Origin: an uncultured Acidimicrobiaceae bacterium
GTDB lineage: Bacteria; Actinomycetota; Acidimicrobiia; Acidimicrobiales; RAAP-2
Assembly (NCBI GenBank): GCA_937894805.1
Contig: CALAYR010000119.1
Span: 1 to 13,118 of the forward strand
Direction of reading: 5' to 3'
DNA: 13,118 nt
Shown: in pieces, positions 1-6,337 of the stretch
Layout: every line of letters begins with the position of its first letter
Numbering within the stretch: the first letter of the stretch is position 1
Made by a program: the position numbers and the translations under genes
The notes under the pieces: model-generated
Told to the model about the DNA's origin: nothing
The model's input: only the letters and a program-made list of their open reading frames with translations
The model's database searches: none

Positions 1-69
1 CACCACGCAATCTCGGCCGTTGAGTAGCGTTGCCCTAACGACCAAAAGGTCATTACGGGGGAATATTTC
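1..69 (+). promoter_or_regulatory. Leader upstream of the alpha/beta hydrolase
   Basis: This short stretch precedes the first gene. It contains TAGCGT at 25-30, which fits the loose actinobacterial -10 pattern TAnnnT, and a small GACC-AAAA-GGTC inverted repeat at 40-51. A G-rich run at 57-61 sits about 8 bases before the GTG start and could serve as a ribosome binding site. No convincing -35 element is visible, so the promoter reading is weak. Confidence 0.25.
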
Positions 70-1104
70 GTGGAACTCAACACGTGGCGACAGGTCGGCG
101 ATGTGCTCGCGCGCACCGTTCCCACCGCCGCGTTGAAGCGCATCCGCGAGATTGGTTCCTCGACCCCTCCGGTCAAAGTTGGTTGGCGCGTTATCAATAT
201 GGATATTGACGGGCGTAACTTTCGCTATCGCGTCACCGATAACGACGACGCCTACGGCCCCGACGGTCCCGGTACTCCCCCCATCTGGGTCATCAATCTC
301 CACGGCTACTTCGCCGGTGGTTCGATGTACGCCCGCGAGTCGGAACTCCTGGCCGAACGGTTTGGGTGGCGCGTGGTCAACCCTTCTCTCCCCGCCTTCG
401 GCGGTTCTGATCCACTCGAGCTCGTCGATATTTCCCTCGAGGCACTAACGGACCACGTCGAAATTGTTCGTCGTGAGTTGGGCATCACCAAGTGCGTCGT
501 GATGGGTCACTCCATGGGTGGGGCCATTGCAATTGACTTCGCCAGCCGCTACCCCAACGACGTCATCGCGGTCCTCTATCGCGACGGCATCGCCACGCCG
601 GAGTGGAGTGTCCGACGTGGACTCACCGCGCGAATTCTTTCGCCGATTCTGCCGGACGTGGCTCCAATTGCCGATCTCATGGCTGCCGTTGTTATGGACG
701 CACCAGATCTCCTCGTCGGTCACATGTTGACGACCCTCAAGGCCCTCATACCCGACCTGCGGAGCAATGTGAAAACCGTCGCCCGTTCGGCGCCAGTCGC
801 CTCCATGTTGCTCGACCTCAATCTCACCGAACGGGCCCGACAAGTGGCCGAGGCCGGCGTGCCTATCTACGCCGCCTGGGGCTGCTTTGATCGAGTTGTG
901 CCCAACGATGCGGCCGAGGGCTTCACCAAAGCGACCGGCGCCGAAGTTCAGTGGGTACCTGGTGGGCACTCGTGGATGCTGGCCCGGCCGAGTGGCATGG
1001 TCGATCTCCTCACTCACGTCCCTAGTGGGCAGCAGTTTGTCGAACGCATTGTCAGCCGTTGGCGGGTGCTTGAAGAAACACCGCGACTCCGGCGCGTAGT
1101 TTAA
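70..1104 (+). CDS. Alpha/beta hydrolase fold protein (344 aa)
   Basis: This is a probable cytoplasmic serine hydrolase of the alpha/beta-hydrolase superfamily; the substrate cannot be told. The expected elements are present in order. An HG oxyanion motif lies at residues 79-80 (LHGYFAGG). The nucleophile elbow GHSMGG places Ser148, the likely acid is Asp274 in GCFDRVVPND, and the catalytic His300 is in GGHSW. A helical cap of about 100 residues (roughly 175-260) lies between the elbow and the acid, as in epoxide hydrolase and haloalkane dehalogenase relatives. No signal peptide or membrane segment is seen. The GTG start is preceded by a G-rich ribosome-binding stretch and gives the usual length for the family. 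An esterase, lactonase or C-C hydrolase would all fit. Confidence 0.88.
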   Translation: MELNTWRQVGDVLARTVPTAALKRIREIGSSTPPVKVGWRVINMDIDGRNFRYRVTDNDDAYGPDGPGTPPIWVINLHGYFAGGSMYARESELLAERFGWRVVNPSLPAFGGSDPLELVDISLEALTDHVEIVRRELGITKCVVMGHSMGGAIAIDFASRYPNDVIAVLYRDGIATPEWSVRRGLTARILSPILPDVAPIADLMAAVVMDAPDLLVGHMLTTLKALIPDLRSNVKTVARSAPVASMLLDLNLTERARQVAEAGVPIYAAWGCFDRVVPNDAAEGFTKATGAEVQWVPGGHSWMLARPSGMVDLLTHVPSGQQFVERIVSRWRVLEETPRLRRVV

Positions 1105-1134
1105 TTTTTTGCGCGCTCTAGACTCGAAACCATT

Positions 1135-1230
1135 ATGCAGAGACGTCGTCGCCACGAATCCGGCACCACGGCAACTCGTGGCACCTCAAGGCGGCTGGGC
1201 ACTTTGACTGAACCGACGGCAGCCAAATGA
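1135..1230 (+). CDS. Possible 31-aa basic leader ORF, stop overlaps next start (ATGA)
   Basis: A short reading frame starts at ATG 1135. Its TGA stop at 1228-1230 overlaps the ATG (1227-1229) of the SGNH hydrolase gene in the arrangement ATGA, which is typical of translational coupling. The peptide is basic (MQRRRRHESG at the N-terminus) and has no membrane segment. No Shine-Dalgarno sequence precedes it. A TAGACT hexamer at 1119-1124 could act as a -10 element for a leaderless or near-leaderless mRNA. The following gene also has no clear ribosome binding site, which makes coupling attractive. The frame is short and could be chance. Confidence 0.3.
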   Translation: MQRRRRHESGTTATRGTSRRLGTLTEPTAAK

Positions 1231-2213
1231 CCACCGTGCGCGGACGCACCATCTACTCCCTGGTGGGTGCGATCACTATTTCGCTGGCGGTGACGGCACC
1301 ATCGTGGGCATGGTCCCTACCCAAATGGTCGACACTACCCAGCGCCACATCGCTCCAGACCAGCATTGCGCACGACGCTGGAGCAACCACTCTCCCGAGT
1401 GCCCTCTCTCGCCCCACCACACCTAAGCCTTATTACGGCATTGGCCAGCTAGAACTTGCTGGGCAGACCGCATGCAAGCAGTCGGGCGACCCCACGCTCG
1501 TCGCCCCGTGCGTCATGGGCGATCGCCAGGCCACGAAGACTGTCGTGCTCGTCGGGGACTCCGAAGGTGAGATGTGGCTCCCCTCGCTCAATATTTGGGG
1601 CCTCCAGGCTCACGTCAAGGTCCTTCGCTACGTCTACTTCGCCTGTCCCCCCTGGCACTTACCCCTTCCGAGTTCCTCGCCCAATTGGAAGACGTGCTCG
1701 ACTACGTGGCACACCTACGTAGAAGATGCCATTCGCAAGCTGCGGCCGTACGCCGTGATTGCAACGGGTATGCCCGAAGTAGCGCAGCAGGCGTCAACCA
1801 CGGCATCATCCTCAACCGTGGCCTCCGGTATGGCGGAGTTCTTCAACGCGATCCAACAGGCAACGCCCCGACGAGTCATCTTGTCCAAGATTCCATGGTT
1901 TCTTGCCACACCACGCACTCCAGTGGCCTGCGCCATGGTGAATCGCACTGCCCTGCAACGCTGTAACGGCTCGCCTCGAGCATCGCTCGACCCAACGATG
2001 ACGAGTGCCATCAACACGACCGTGGCCAATAAGTTGGCGACGGTGCTCTGGACGCAACAGTTCTTTTGTACTTCAACGGTCTGTCCTATTGTCGTCGCCA
2101 ATCGCTTCGTCTACAGCGACTCGCATCACTTGAGTTACGACTGGTCGCTCTACATTGCCAAAGCGTTCGGCCAGAAACTCAGTCCACTGCTCGGACTCCC
2201 ACAACTGCCCTAG
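1227..2213 (+). CDS. Exported SGNH-fold hydrolase/acyltransferase-like domain protein (328 aa)
   Basis: This is a probable secreted or cell-surface SGNH-fold protein resembling the C-terminal SGNH domain of OafA-type polysaccharide O-acyltransferases, here without the multi-helix acyltransferase part. Residues 1-28 look like a Sec signal peptide: a basic start, a hydrophobic core at about 10-24, and a plausible cleavage after SWA at residue 28. A Pro/Thr/Ser-rich stretch (about 30-70) follows. The catalytic serine is Ser112 in VLVGDSEGE. The C-terminal block YSDSHHLSYDW supplies the DxxH pair Asp298 and His301. Eight cysteines (83, 95, 140, 157, 235, 246, 281, 286) suggest disulfides outside the cytoplasm. 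An in-frame TGA at 1209-1211 fixes ATG 1227 as the earliest start. Likely roles are deacetylation or acetyl transfer on a cell-envelope glycan; the exact substrate is unknown. Confidence 0.8.
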   Translation: MTTVRGRTIYSLVGAITISLAVTAPSWAWSLPKWSTLPSATSLQTSIAHDAGATTLPSALSRPTTPKPYYGIGQLELAGQTACKQSGDPTLVAPCVMGDRQATKTVVLVGDSEGEMWLPSLNIWGLQAHVKVLRYVYFACPPWHLPLPSSSPNWKTCSTTWHTYVEDAIRKLRPYAVIATGMPEVAQQASTTASSSTVASGMAEFFNAIQQATPRRVILSKIPWFLATPRTPVACAMVNRTALQRCNGSPRASLDPTMTSAINTTVANKLATVLWTQQFFCTSTVCPIVVANRFVYSDSHHLSYDWSLYIAKAFGQKLSPLLGLPQLP

Positions 2214-2220
2214 CTCGCAC

Positions 2221-3249
2221 CTATTCGAGGTAGAGGTTGCCGTTTCGCTCGACCACATTCAACGTCGCCAGCCCCGTGGGTGAAGGTCCGGAAACCAAAC
2301 TGCCGTCGCTGACCTTGAAGATTGACGTGTGACAAGGACAGACCAGCGCATCATTTGATTTGTAATAACTCACCGTGCATCCCGCGTGAGGACACGCCGC
2401 GTTGTAGGCCACGAAGTTGCCAGCGGTGGGCTGCAGGACGATGCCCGGCTCCTGACTCGATGGAATAGTGAACGAGGCCGATCCGCCGACGGCTACTTGG
2501 GAGGCGGAACCGATTTCAGTGCCCGCAACAGTCGTGGTGGTGGTTCCGCTCGCCGCGGTCGTGGTCGTGGTCGTCAGCTGCGTTGGTGGCTTGCTGGCCT
2601 TGACTCCACCAATCGCTCGGCCCAGGCCGGCACTCGCGGCGGCGAGGATGGCCGACGCGGCGGCCACGGCCGCGGCGGCTCCTGCCCCCACCATGACGGT
2701 GCGACGATCGACCTCAGTAAACAAACGACCCGCCTCGACACCGGGGTCCGGCGCGGTGCGCTCCTGCGCCACCTTGCGGGCAATGCGGGCGTCCCAGGAC
2801 AGATGCGTTCCGGCCCCGGCCACGATGAAGGGGATCCAGGCGAAGGCGAAGACCAGATCGGAACCCGTGTAATAGGGGTTGGCGTGAAAGCTCACCGTGA
2901 GAAAGAGCCCGAGTGAAAGGGCCAGTCCACCGAGTGCGGCAATCCGTGTCCACAGACCCAACAAGGTGCCAATGCCGATGGCTACTTCCCCGAGTGCCAC
3001 GACAGCCCCAATGAAGGTGGCGTGCTCGACGAGGTGGGAAACGAAAAATCCAATGGGGCTGCGGGTCGAAGCGGCCACGAGCTGAGCCTGAATTGACGCA
3101 CTGTTGTTGGCGTCGAAGAAACCGGGGTTCGCCAACTTTTGCAGACCGGCGAAGAGAAAGGTAAATCCCAGAAAAGCTCGGAGTGGCAGCAGGGCGTACT
3201 CCGCTGATGCCCAGGATCGAAGGGAGTGGAGACGGCGCGAAGGGTTCAT
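2221..3249 (-). CDS. DoxX-like membrane domain fused to a C-terminal Rieske 2Fe-2S domain (342 aa)
   Basis: This is a predicted membrane-bound redox protein. The N-terminal part has four hydrophobic segments (about residues 18-38, 75-98, 102-122, 131-147) with DoxX-type character, including the block GFTFLFAGLQKLANPGFF. A cytoplasmic loop then leads to a twin-arginine motif (DRRTVMVG, Arg182-Arg183) before a fifth, Ala-rich hydrophobic segment (185-209). A Thr-rich linker (about 221-242) and a Rieske domain follow. Cluster ligands should be Cys286 and His288 in CPHAGC and Cys304 and His307 in CPCHTS; Cys291 and Cys306 can form the stabilising disulfide of bc1-type Rieske proteins. The topology puts the Rieske domain outside the membrane. 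A longer frame reaches 3363 but would overlap the divergent DedA gene, so ATG 3249 is preferred; no clear ribosome binding site precedes it. The electron donor and acceptor are unknown; quinol or a sulfur compound is a guess from the DoxX relation. Confidence 0.85.
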   Translation of the reverse strand: MNPSRRLHSLRSWASAEYALLPLRAFLGFTFLFAGLQKLANPGFFDANNSASIQAQLVAASTRSPIGFFVSHLVEHATFIGAVVALGEVAIGIGTLLGLWTRIAALGGLALSLGLFLTVSFHANPYYTGSDLVFAFAWIPFIVAGAGTHLSWDARIARKVAQERTAPDPGVEAGRLFTEVDRRTVMVGAGAAAAVAAASAILAAASAGLGRAIGGVKASKPPTQLTTTTTTAASGTTTTTVAGTEIGSASQVAVGGSASFTIPSSQEPGIVLQPTAGNFVAYNAACPHAGCTVSYYKSNDALVCPCHTSIFKVSDGSLVSGPSPTGLATLNVVERNGNLYLE

Positions 3250-3325
3250 GCGGTCAGTCTGACACCCGCACATAAGAAAATCGACAATTACCGAGCCGAG
3301 CGTTGGTTTCGGTAAGGATAAGCCC
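3250..3325. promoter_or_regulatory. Divergent promoter region between the DoxX-Rieske and DedA genes
   Basis: These 76 bp separate two divergent starts and must hold both promoters or leaders. No clear -35/-10 pair can be assigned. Towards the DedA gene, TAAGGA at 3313-3318 lies about 8 bases before the ATG and can be read as a weak Shine-Dalgarno or as a -10 element of a leaderless transcript. A pair of inverted 7-mers (see the repeat entry) sits on the DedA side. Confidence 0.45.
3288..3315. repeat. Inverted repeat TTACCGA-14 bp-TCGGTAA, candidate operator
   Basis: TTACCGA at 3288-3294 and its exact reverse complement TCGGTAA at 3309-3315 lie in the divergent intergenic region. The arms are 21 bp apart centre to centre, about two helical turns, which would suit a dimeric regulator. 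A repeat of this size in a region of this length can also arise by chance (my rough estimate is one in seven), so the operator reading is tentative. Confidence 0.35.
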
Positions 3326-3997
3326 ATGCACGTCGCTTCGATTCTCACCACCCTCGTTGACAAAATCGGTCACCTTTCACCGGTCCTGATCTACGTCACC
3401 GTCGGACTACTCGCCTTTGCCGAGGCCGCAATATTCATCGGCTTCGTCTTGCCGGGTGAAACCGCAGTGATTGTTGGAGGCTTGGCGGCCAGTCAGGGCC
3501 ACGTGAATATTGTGGCACTCTGTTTTCTCGTTCCCGTGGCGGCCATCGTTGGTGACTCGGTGGGCTACTACGTCGGTGAACGCCACGGCCACCACTTGCT
3601 CAGGCTTCCCATCATTCGCCACCGCCGCGGAGCAATTGACGCAGCCCTAGCCCAACTCAAACAACGAGGACCGCTCTACGTCTTCGTTGGTCGCTTCACC
3701 GCATTCCTGCGAGCCGTTATGCCCGGATTGGCCGGAATGAGCCGCATGGACTACAAGAAGTTCTTACTGGCGAACGCGGCCGGTGGCATTGTCTGGGGCG
3801 TCGGCTTCACGCTGATTGGCTACCTTTCCGGCCACGCCATTCACAAGGTGGAGCGGTACATGGGTCGCTTTGGCATTGTGTTGCTCGTAGCCGTAGTGAG
3901 CTTCATGGTGTGGCACCACATTCACGCCAAGCGCAAGCAGCAGGCCTTCGAGCAGGCCTACGAGGCGCAGCACCCCGACTCGGTGAACGAAAACTAA
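3326..3997 (+). CDS. DedA family membrane protein (VTT domain, 223 aa)
   Basis: This is an integral membrane protein of the DedA family. Known members help maintain the proton motive force and envelope, and some flip undecaprenyl phosphate or phospholipid headgroups across the membrane. The family acidic pair is present as Glu33 (FAEAAIFIGF) and Glu45 (LPGETAV), 12 residues apart as in E. coli YqjA. The GD motif is at 76-77 (GDSVGYYVGERHG). The essential arginine pair is Arg123 and Arg129 in GRFTAFLRA, 6 apart as in YqjA. A Gly-rich membrane segment (about 150-170) and a C-terminal helix (184-197) follow, ending in a short basic and polar tail. The length of 223 aa is normal for the family. 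The stop shares four bases with the convergent downstream gene. Confidence 0.93.
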   Translation: MHVASILTTLVDKIGHLSPVLIYVTVGLLAFAEAAIFIGFVLPGETAVIVGGLAASQGHVNIVALCFLVPVAAIVGDSVGYYVGERHGHHLLRLPIIRHRRGAIDAALAQLKQRGPLYVFVGRFTAFLRAVMPGLAGMSRMDYKKFLLANAAGGIVWGVGFTLIGYLSGHAIHKVERYMGRFGIVLLVAVVSFMVWHHIHAKRKQQAFEQAYEAQHPDSVNEN

Positions 3998-4815
3998 CTA
4001 CGCCAGAGTTCAAGGAGACGTTGCGGCTCGGCGAGTGTGGCGACTCCATCAACCATGGTGACGAGACCACTGGTCGAACTCGTCGGTCCCACCCCCCTGA
4101 CGAGCGACTTAACGTAGACCTCGCTGGCGTGCTGGGCTTCGCTCACCACGGCGGGCCACGCACTCTCAGGTAGTTGGGCGGGGATCTCTCGTCCGTCGAG
4201 GCAGACCAGTGGCCCGAGGACGGGATGCGATGAAACCGCCTGGGTCATGGAGTTCACCGAAAGTCGAGCGTCGGCCGCGTCGGCTCGCTCCCGCTTGCGC
4301 CAAGGAGGCATGGTTCCCCGGAGAAAGCCACTCTCCACCAGATCTGGACCGTGAGTAAAGGGAACAACACTGTCCACTTCGCCTCCGAGGTGCTCGGCAA
4401 ATCGGTCGAGGTGCTGAGAAAAGGCCGTCCGCACCCAGGGCATTAGCCAGGCTTCCGCACCGAGCCAGGCGGGCCACACCGAGTCGACAACCGCTACCGA
4501 GACGTAGAGATTGAGCGATTTGGCAAGGCGAATGGCGTCGCGATAGCGCTCCCACGCCGATCCATCGACGAGATCGGCCCGGGGCTCGACGCGAGTCCAT
4601 TCCACGGTGAGACGGATTCCATCCAGCCCAAGGGCCGGCACCTGAGCAATCGCCAGTTCGTAGTCGCGCCAGAGAGTGGCCGCCTCACCGGGACCGGTCA
4701 AGCGCCCCAGCCCAATGGCCGGTGAATAACAGGTGGCGATTCCGCCCATAACGTCGTAGCCGCCCTCGACGGCGTAGCCATCCAAGGTGGCGAGAAGCGG
4801 TGGCCGAGTCCCCAT
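3994..4815 (-). CDS. GH1-like TIM-barrel protein lacking catalytic residues (273 aa, probable pseudoenzyme)
   Basis: The protein resembles the N-terminal half of glycoside hydrolase family 1. The block LGLDGIRLTVEWTRVEP (about residues 62-78) matches the GH1 strand usually written as yRfSi-W-RieP. WPAWLGAEAWL (114-124) and RFAEHLGGEVD (138-148) match the following helix-strand units. The acid/base motif T-x-N-E-P is replaced by FTHGP (153-157), so the Glu is a Gly. The preceding substrate-binding His-rich strand is replaced by VAVVDSVWP. Family members usually have 400 or more residues and an ITENG nucleophile motif; this one ends at 273 with neither. No signal peptide is seen. AGGAAG stands a few bases before the ATG. 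The frame is clean, so this looks like a retained non-hydrolytic protein rather than recent decay. Its role is unknown. Confidence 0.72.
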   Translation of the reverse strand: MGTRPPLLATLDGYAVEGGYDVMGGIATCYSPAIGLGRLTGPGEAATLWRDYELAIAQVPALGLDGIRLTVEWTRVEPRADLVDGSAWERYRDAIRLAKSLNLYVSVAVVDSVWPAWLGAEAWLMPWVRTAFSQHLDRFAEHLGGEVDSVVPFTHGPDLVESGFLRGTMPPWRKRERADAADARLSVNSMTQAVSSHPVLGPLVCLDGREIPAQLPESAWPAVVSEAQHASEVYVKSLVRGVGPTSSTSGLVTMVDGVATLAEPQRLLELWRS

Positions 4816-4905
4816 ACTTCCTAGTTTCGCACTTCACCGCACCCGCTCGATGTTCCACTAGCGTTCTGCCTACACCACAAGGTGACTTTCTCTTAAGGAG
4901 CAACC
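4816..4905. promoter_or_regulatory. Divergent promoter region between the GH1-like and crotonase genes
   Basis: These 90 bp separate two divergent starts. A TAGCGT hexamer at 4859-4864 matches the -10-like hexamer ahead of the first gene in the window (25-30). A strong Shine-Dalgarno AAGGAG at 4895-4900 stands 5 bases before the crotonase ATG. No operator-like symmetry stands out. Confidence 0.35.
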
Positions 4906-5670
4906 ATGGCCGATGAAATTCTTCGCGAGCGACGTGGACACGTCGAACTTCTCACGATCAACCGACCCGAAGCCCGCAACGCAATGAACCGCGCCGCCGC
5001 AGTAGCGCTCTCGGACGCACTTGATGAGTGCGAGACCGACGACGACGTTTGGGTTGTAGTTCTCACCGCCGCTGGCGACAAGGCCTTCAGTGCCGGAATG
5101 GACCTCAAGGCCTTCGCGACCGGCGAGTTCCCCGTTACCGACAAGGGTTTCGGCGGCATCACCCAGCGCCAGTTCACCAAGCCCCTCATCGCGGCCGTCA
5201 ACGGTTCGGCCCTGGCCGGTGGTTTCGAAATGATGATTAGCTGCGACATGGTGATTGCCGCCGATCACGCCATGTTCGGTATTCCTGAAGCCAAGCGTGG
5301 TCTCATTGCCGGTGGTGGTGGCCTTATCCGCCTCGGCAAGCGCGTCCCTCTGGCGATTGCCTACGAAATGGCCCTCACTGGTGACCCCATCTCGGCCGCC
5401 CGTGCGGCCGAGCTCGGTCTCGTCAACGCCGTCGTCCCCGGCGACCAGGTGCTCGACGCCGCCCTCGCCCTCGCAGCCCGTATCGAAGCGAACGCACCCC
5501 TGGCCGTCCGCACCTCGAAGCAGGTCATGCGCGACTCCCTCGAAATCACCGAGGCCGCCTCGTGGGACCTCAACAACGAGAAGTTCGGCATGATTGGTCG
5601 CTCCGCTGACGCCATGGAAGGCGCCATCGCCTTTGCCGAAAAGCGCACCCCCAACTGGCAGGGTAAGTAG
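4906..5670 (+). CDS. Enoyl-CoA hydratase/isomerase (crotonase) family protein (254 aa)
   Basis: This is a cytoplasmic crotonase-fold enzyme acting on an acyl-CoA thioester, most simply hydrating a 2-enoyl-CoA to a 3-hydroxyacyl-CoA in fatty acid or amino acid catabolism. The first oxyanion-hole strand is FSAGMDLKAF (61-70). The second is GSALAGGFEM (100-109) followed by ISCDMVIA. Both glutamates of rat-type enoyl-CoA hydratase are kept: Glu108 in GGFE and Glu128 in FGIPEAKRG, exactly 20 residues apart as in the rat enzyme (144 and 164). The GGGG-IRL loop and the C-terminal TSKQVMRDSL helix are also typical. Length is standard. AAGGAG 5 bases before the ATG gives a confident start. The chain-length preference cannot be told from sequence. 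Confidence 0.93.
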   Translation: MADEILRERRGHVELLTINRPEARNAMNRAAAVALSDALDECETDDDVWVVVLTAAGDKAFSAGMDLKAFATGEFPVTDKGFGGITQRQFTKPLIAAVNGSALAGGFEMMISCDMVIAADHAMFGIPEAKRGLIAGGGGLIRLGKRVPLAIAYEMALTGDPISAARAAELGLVNAVVPGDQVLDAALALAARIEANAPLAVRTSKQVMRDSLEITEAASWDLNNEKFGMIGRSADAMEGAIAFAEKRTPNWQGK

Positions 5671-5672
5671 TC

Positions 5673-6091
5673 ATGACGGCCGCGGCACACCTCGCGTCCG
5701 GGATGGACATCCTGCGTATCTGCTACACATCCTCGGCGTTGCCGTCTGGGTGGGTGGTCAGATCGTTCTCGCCGGGCTGGTGCCCGTATTGCGTGACGCA
5801 GGAGAAGGTGTGCCGCAGAAGGCCGCCCGAGCCTTTGCTCGCCTCAGTTGGCCGGCTTTTGTGCTGGTCGTCATCACCGGCTTTTGGAACTACGGCCTGA
5901 AGAATCACGATGGCGTCTCGTACGGCTGGCAAATGGTCTTCGGGGTGAAGTTCTTGGTCGTTATCGCCGCTGGCGTCGGTGCCTACCTTCACAGCAAGGC
6001 CCAAACCCCCGCCCGCCGTGGCGCCACGGCCGGAATTGGCCTGCTGGCCTCACTCGTAGCCCTTGTGCTGGGCGTCGCCCTCGCCGGCTAA
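5673..6091 (+). CDS. Small CopD-like four-helix membrane protein, apparently frameshifted
   Basis: The frame ending at 6091 encodes a small four-helix membrane protein resembling CopD/DUF2269-type proteins (GVAVWVGGQIVLAGLVPVL, then a WPAFVLVVITGFWNYG helix, then two more helices). That frame has no usable start codon near its natural N-terminus; its only upstream ATG lies inside the crotonase gene. A start does exist in another frame: ATG 5673, two bases after the crotonase stop, or ATG 5703. It reads MDILRI up to 5720. Re-reading base 5720 joins the two frames as MDILRI-LLHILGVAVW, a natural first helix, and gives 139 aa from ATG 5673. One missing base near 5720 therefore explains everything: a sequencing or assembly error, or a real mutation. 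No slippery heptamer for programmed frameshifting is seen. The role is unknown; haem or copper handling is only a family-based guess. Confidence 0.65.
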
Positions 6092-6142
6092 TCCTGCACT
6101 ACTGTTTAATCTAGAGCCGTTGTACTAACCAAGGAGAAGAGC
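6092..6142 (+). promoter_or_regulatory. tatA leader with strong ribosome binding site
   Basis: This 51-bp gap ahead of tatA holds AAGGAG at 6131-6136, 6 bases before the ATG. An AT-rich patch TTTAATCTAG (6105-6114) could contain a -10 element (TTTAAT or TAATCT), placing a start point around 6118. There is no clear -35 hexamer, so a separate tatA promoter is possible but not shown. Confidence 0.35.
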
Positions 6143-6337
6143 ATGATTGCAAACATCATGGGTCCCGACCTCATTATCGTTGTCGTTATTGCTGTCGTTG
6201 TCATCTTCGGTGGCAGCGCAATTCCCAAGCTGGCTCGCAACCTGGGCTCCGCCAAGACGGAATTCGAAAAGGGTCTCAAGGACGCCAAGTCCAAGGACGC
6301 TACCAACGCTCCGGCTGACGACACCACCGCTCAGTAG
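6143..6337 (+). CDS. tatA: Sec-independent translocase subunit TatA (64 aa)
   Basis: TatA forms the pore-like assembly of the twin-arginine translocase, which moves folded, often cofactor-bearing proteins across the membrane together with TatC. The protein has a single hydrophobic segment (about residues 9-22) ending in the family Phe-Gly hinge (Phe22-Gly23). An amphipathic helix follows (IPKLARNLGSAKTEFEKG, 27-44), then a short charged, Ala-rich tail. Length is typical for TatA/TatE. A strong AAGGAG fixes the start. No tatC or tatB lies in the window. It lies just upstream of the cox genes, and at least one predicted Tat substrate, the DoxX-Rieske protein, is encoded a few kilobases away. 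Confidence 0.93.
   Translation: MIANIMGPDLIIVVVIAVVVIFGGSAIPKLARNLGSAKTEFEKGLKDAKSKDATNAPADDTTAQ

Noticed and set aside
445..1155. Minus-strand open frame of 236 codons over the alpha/beta hydrolase
   Set aside because: It is a shadow of a gene whose catalytic triad is intact on the plus strand; no family features.
1166..1183. CCACG...CGTGG hairpin ahead of the SGNH gene
   Set aside because: A 5-bp stem with a 6-base loop is expected by chance in GC-rich DNA and is not linked to any start or stop.
2386..2916. Plus-strand frames of 176 and 134 codons opposite the DoxX-Rieske gene
   Set aside because: They are low-complexity Gly/Arg or Ala/Val-rich products created by the Ala- and Thr-rich coding on the other strand.
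3250..3363. Longer start (3363) for the DoxX-Rieske protein
   Set aside because: It would add 38 residues without helix or signal character and overlap the start of the divergent DedA gene; ATG 3249 begins just before the first natural helix.
5594..5672. ATG 5594 as the true start of the CopD-like protein
   Set aside because: It lies inside the crotonase gene and would add about 40 Pro/Ser-rich residues unlike any membrane protein N-terminus; a frameshift near 5720 explains the layout better.
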